Assembly: GCF_013114825.1 (NCBI RefSeq)
Contig: NZ_JAAVLX010000004.1
Location: forward strand, 248,001-312,000
Source: Bradyrhizobium australiense
GTDB lineage: Bacteria > Pseudomonadota > Alphaproteobacteria > Rhizobiales > Xanthobacteraceae
Length of the DNA stretch: 64,000 bases
Reading direction: 5' to 3'
Positions 61,145-64,000 of this stretch are shown here, in pieces. The notes below the pieces were generated by a model. It did no database searches, was not told the origin of the DNA, and saw only the letters and a program-made list of their open reading frames with translations. Position 1 is the stretch's first letter, and every line of letters starts with the position of its first letter. Position numbers and translations under genes: made by a program.

Positions 61145-62134
61145 ATGCGGGGGCAAGTCTTGAACAAGAAACTCAGATACGCGGCGGCGGCAGTTACCGT
61201 TCTCGCGGCCGCGATCTACCTCAACAACACCAATCATCTCGCCGCCCACCAGGACGGCAAGCCCGTCCTGCTCGCGCACCGCGGCATCGCTCAGCGCTTC
61301 GACCAAGGCGAGCTGAAGAACGACACCTGCACGGCGGCGCGGATGCTGCCGTCAAGCCATCGATATCTGGAGAACACGATCGAATCCATGCGAGCCAGCC
61401 TTGCGGCCGGCGCCGATATCGTCGAGCTCGACGTTCACCCGACGACCGACGGCGAATTCGCGGTATTTCACGACTGGACGCTGGATTGCCGCACCGACGG
61501 GCGCGGCGTCACCCGCGAACACTCCATGGCCTATTTGAAGAAGCTCGATATCGGTCACGGCTATACAGCCGACGGTGGCAAGACCTTTCCGTTTCGCGGC
61601 AAGGGGATCGGCCTAATGCCGACGCTCACCGAGGTGCTGGCCGCCTTTCCGCAACAGCGGCTGCTGATCAACGTCAAGAGCCGCGACCCGTCCGAGGGAG
61701 AGAAGCTGGCGGCCGTGCTGGCCAAGCTTTCCAGCGAACGCCGGGCGCAAATCATGGTCTATGGCGGCGACGAGCCGGTCGAGATCGTGCGCCGGGCCTT
61801 CGCCGACGTGAGGACGATCTCGCGCGCGACCATCAAGGATTGCCTGCTCGGCTATATCGGCTACGGCTGGACTGGATTTGTCCCGCAGGCCTGCAATAAT
61901 GCGATGCTGATGGTGCCGATCAACGTCGCCCCGTGGCTCTGGGGATGGCCGGACCGCTTCCTGAACCGCATGCGAGCAGCCAACAGCGAGGTGTTCGTGC
62001 TCGGTCCCTATCGCGGCGGCGAATTCTCGACCGGGATCGATACGCCTGAGCAGTTTGCACGGCTGCCGGAAAACTATTCGGGAGGCGTCTGGACCAACGA
62101 GATTGAGGCCATCGCCCCGCTCGTGGGCAAATAG
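61145..62134 (+). CDS. Glycerophosphodiester phosphodiesterase family protein
   Basis: GDPD-type TIM-barrel enzyme of 329 residues. N-terminal membrane anchor (YAAAAVTVLAAAIYL). Active-site motifs: LLAHRGIAQRF, ENTIESMRASLAAGADIVEL, DVHPTTDGEFAVFHD (the metal-binding E/D and His), then LINVKSRDPSEGEK. It could cleave glycerophosphodiesters or a related lipid at the outer face of the membrane. The ATG at 61145 is used; a TTG at 61160 is also possible. Confidence 0.85.
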   Translation: MRGQVLNKKLRYAAAAVTVLAAAIYLNNTNHLAAHQDGKPVLLAHRGIAQRFDQGELKNDTCTAARMLPSSHRYLENTIESMRASLAAGADIVELDVHPTTDGEFAVFHDWTLDCRTDGRGVTREHSMAYLKKLDIGHGYTADGGKTFPFRGKGIGLMPTLTEVLAAFPQQRLLINVKSRDPSEGEKLAAVLAKLSSERRAQIMVYGGDEPVEIVRRAFADVRTISRATIKDCLLGYIGYGWTGFVPQACNNAMLMVPINVAPWLWGWPDRFLNRMRAANSEVFVLGPYRGGEFSTGIDTPEQFARLPENYSGGVWTNEIEAIAPLVGK

Positions 62135-62236
62135 CGTTCGTGGATTGGTGCAAAATCCGAGAACCGACTCGCTGTGAAGCGGAACATCCCTCGCTTGCTG
62201 TCGTTTTAGTCGGCGTTAGCGGAAGGGAATGCACCG

Positions 62237-62605
62237 ATGTCGTGGAAAGGCAAATGGCGAAATCAATACGGCTCCATCGTTGACATTACCGACGATGCCA
62301 ATCGCAGGATCAGCGGCACCTTCAAGACCGCGCTCAGAGATAGCGGCTTCTACGGACAGGAAATTCCCGTTGTCGGGATCCATCAGGGCGACTGCATCAG
62401 TTTTGTCGCCGGTGGTGAAACTGCAGCGGGAGATGCCGCGGTCTCCTACACCGGGCTACTGCGCGATGGAAAAATGGAAACAATGTGGTTCGTTGTCGCT
62501 GACAGCGCGATCCGGGCGTCGGCAGAAGGTGCACCCGGCAAGAAGGAAAAACTAAACTGGTGGCGTTCAATCAGCACCAACGCAGATACGTTCGAGCGGG
62601 TGTGA
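62237..62605 (+). CDS. Avidin/streptavidin-family protein
   Basis: A 122-residue beta-barrel protein matching the avidin family: KGKWRNQYGSIVDITDDANR, RISGTFKTAL, and VSYTGLLRDGKMETMWFVVA. Relatives in Bradyrhizobium (bradavidins) bind biotin. Here the Trp in METMWFV (avidin Trp97) and the Trp in NWWRSISTN (avidin Trp110 region) are kept, but the position equivalent to avidin Trp70 is not Trp. There is no signal peptide, unlike secreted avidins. Biotin binding is therefore possible but unproven. Start ATG at 62237. Confidence 0.85.
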   Translation: MSWKGKWRNQYGSIVDITDDANRRISGTFKTALRDSGFYGQEIPVVGIHQGDCISFVAGGETAAGDAAVSYTGLLRDGKMETMWFVVADSAIRASAEGAPGKKEKLNWWRSISTNADTFERV

Positions 62606-62618
62606 CGAGCCTATCGTC

Positions 62619-64000
62619 TCAGCTCCGCAATCCCGGCGCCTCATGTCCGGTGCGCGCGACATATTCGGTGTAACCGCCGCCAAATTGGTGGATGCCCTCT
62701 GGCGTCAGCTCCAGCACGCGATTGGAGAGCGCCGCGAGGAAATGCCGGTCGTGAGACACGAACAGCATGGTACCCTCGAATTCGGACAGCGCATTGATCA
62801 GCATTTCCTTGGTCGCGAGGTCCAAATGGTTGGTCGGCTCGTCCAGCACCAGGAAATTCGGCGGATCGTAGAGCATTTTTGCCATCACCAGCCGCGCCTT
62901 CTCGCCGCCCGAGAGCACCCGGCACTTCTTCTCGACATCGTCGCCGGAGAAGCCAAAGCAGCCGGCGAGTGCGCGGAGCGAACCTTGTCCCGCCTGTGGA
63001 AAGGAATCTTCCAGCCACTCGAACACCGTGCGTTCACCGTCAAGCAGGTCCATGGCGTGCTGGGCAAAGTAGCCCATTTTGACGCTGCCACCGATCGCCA
63101 CCGTGCCATCATCGGGTTCGGCCGAGCCTGCCACCAGCTTCAACAGCGTCGACTTGCCGGCGCCATTGACGCCCATCACGCACCACCGCTCCCTGCGGCG
63201 GATCATGAAGTCGAGCCCCTGATAGATGCTGCGGCTGCCATAGCTCTTGTGGACGTTCTTCAGGTTGACGACATCCTCGCCCGAGCGCGGCGCCGGCATG
63301 AATTCGAACGCGACCGTCTGGCGGCGCTTCGGCGGCTCGACGCGCTCGATCTTGTCGAGCTTCTTGACCCGGCTCTGCACCTGCGCCGCGTGCGAAGCGC
63401 GCGCCTTGAAGCGCTCGATGAACTTGATTTCCTTGGCCAGCATCGCCTGCTGACGCTCGAACTGGGCCTGCTGCTGCTTTTCGTTCAGCGCACGCTGCTG
63501 CTCGTAGAACTCGTAATCGCCGGAATAGGTCGAAAGCCTGCCGCCGTCGATCTCGACGACCTTGTTGATGATACGGTTGATGAATTCGCGATCGTGCGAG
63601 GTCATCAACAGCGCGCCCTCGTATCCCTTCAGGAACTGCTCCAGCCAGATCAGGCTCTCGAGGTCGAGATGGTTGCTCGGCTCGTCCAACAGCATCACGT
63701 CAGGCCGCATCAGGAGAATGCGTGCCAGCGCCACGCGCATCTTCCAGCCGCCCGAGAGCGCGCCGACATCGCCTTCCATCATTTCCTGGCTGAAGCCTAA
63801 ACCCGACAGTGCCTCGCGTGCCCGGCCGTCCAGCGCATAGCCGTCGAGCTCCTCGAAGCGGTGCTGCACCTCACCGTAGCGCGCGATGATATCTTCCATC
63901 TCGTCGGCGCGATCCGGATCGGCCATCGCGGCCTCGAGCTCCCTGAGCTCGTTTGCCACGACGCTGACGGGCCCGGCGCCGTCCATCACTTCGGCAACGG
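62619..64000 (-). CDS. ABC-F family ATPase, truncated by the window edge
   Basis: Two-domain ATP-binding protein that lacks transmembrane segments, like EttA/Uup ribosome-associated ATPases. At least 460 codons are present, with the N-terminal Walker A of domain 1 beyond the right edge. Visible are domain 1 signature SGGWKMRVALA and Walker B MLLDEPSNHLD, the arm/linker (FKARASHAAQVQSRVKKLDK), domain 2 Walker A GVNGAGKSTLL, signature SGGEKARLVMAK, and Walker B LVLDEPTNHLD. It acts on translating ribosomes in the cytosol. The subtype is unclear, and the ATG at 63986 is internal, not the start. Confidence 0.9.
   Translation of the reverse strand, partial: VAEVMDGAGPVSVVANELRELEAAMADPDRADEMEDIIARYGEVQHRFEELDGYALDGRAREALSGLGFSQEMMEGDVGALSGGWKMRVALARILLMRPDVMLLDEPSNHLDLESLIWLEQFLKGYEGALLMTSHDREFINRIINKVVEIDGGRLSTYSGDYEFYEQQRALNEKQQQAQFERQQAMLAKEIKFIERFKARASHAAQVQSRVKKLDKIERVEPPKRRQTVAFEFMPAPRSGEDVVNLKNVHKSYGSRSIYQGLDFMIRRRERWCVMGVNGAGKSTLLKLVAGSAEPDDGTVAIGGSVKMGYFAQHAMDLLDGERTVFEWLEDSFPQAGQGSLRALAGCFGFSGDDVEKKCRVLSGGEKARLVMAKMLYDPPNFLVLDEPTNHLDLATKEMLINALSEFEGTMLFVSHDRHFLAALSNRVLELTPEGIHQFGGGYTEYVARTGHEAPGLRS

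Noticed and set aside
1..64000. tRNA genes and CRISPR arrays
   Set aside because: Scanned by eye for T-loop GTTCGAATC-type sequences in intergenic regions and for regularly spaced repeats; the hits seen lie inside coding regions or lack cloverleaf partners.

Overview
The window reads as a chromosomal segment of a high-GC alphaproteobacterium of the Bradyrhizobium / Nitrobacteraceae group. The evidence is a set of lineage-typical genes: NDUFA12-type complex I accessory protein, DUF2155 protein, aat, DUF2312/GapR, BA14K-type cell-surface protein, cobalamin-dependent ribonucleotide reductase NrdJ, paired DUF6894 small proteins and a bradavidin-like avidin. Several families of palindromic intergenic repeats of the kind common in that genus are also present. 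No tRNA, rRNA, CRISPR array, insertion sequence or replication origin was recognised.

Layout. 0-17 kb is mostly metabolic and transport: a DASS anion permease, aat, a LysR regulator divergent from an MFS exporter-aldo/keto reductase operon, a DUF2155 protein, SDR and HSL-type esterase genes, a NhaD/ArsB-type permease, a GlxA regulator divergent from an isonitrile-hydratase-like protein, a MarR regulator with two matching operator-like sites, and NDUFA12. 16-21 kb holds a glycine-rich BA14K protein, an EamA transporter pseudogene, a stand-alone receiver plus a hybrid histidine kinase, and an HNH nuclease. 21-27.5 kb holds a PanE-like dehydrogenase, an intact EamA transporter and nrdJ with a long leader and a strong terminator.

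27.5-32.75 kb is a visibly AT-richer accessory island of five genes, and is the most interesting part of the window. It holds a MazG-like NTP pyrophosphohydrolase with a long C-terminal extension; a convergent three-gene operon (thymidylate-synthase-like protein, a fusion of an Fe-S family-4-type uracil-DNA glycosylase with a Panacea/DUF4065 domain, a four-TM protein); and a divergent DUF3644 protein with a HEPN-like RHEVEH motif. Taken together this looks like a nucleotide/DNA-base-directed conflict (anti-phage or addiction) locus that I cannot match to a named system. That function is inference.

32.7-42 kb carries two near-identical ~165-bp direct repeats flanking two small genes and an EamA transporter, a UvrD-family helicase, an SH3-type secreted protein, a TctC/Bug solute-binding protein, a PepSY protein broken by a one-base frameshift, and a PaiB-like protein. 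Two further copies of the repeat core lie at 40.7 and 41.7 kb. 42-54.7 kb is a run of small and housekeeping genes: GapR-like DUF2312, PdxY, RlpA, PanE-like, a cytochrome-c-like protein, an FMN reductase, and a duplicated two-gene cassette (77-aa DUF6894 protein plus 51-aa protein) at 48.86 and 51.92 kb. 55-64 kb has a large structured dispersed repeat, an NAD(P)-binding SDR, a methyl-accepting chemotaxis protein, an MBL-fold hydrolase-nitroreductase operon, a dienelactone-hydrolase-like protein, a glycerophosphodiester phosphodiesterase, an avidin-family protein and an ABC-F ATPase that runs off the right edge.
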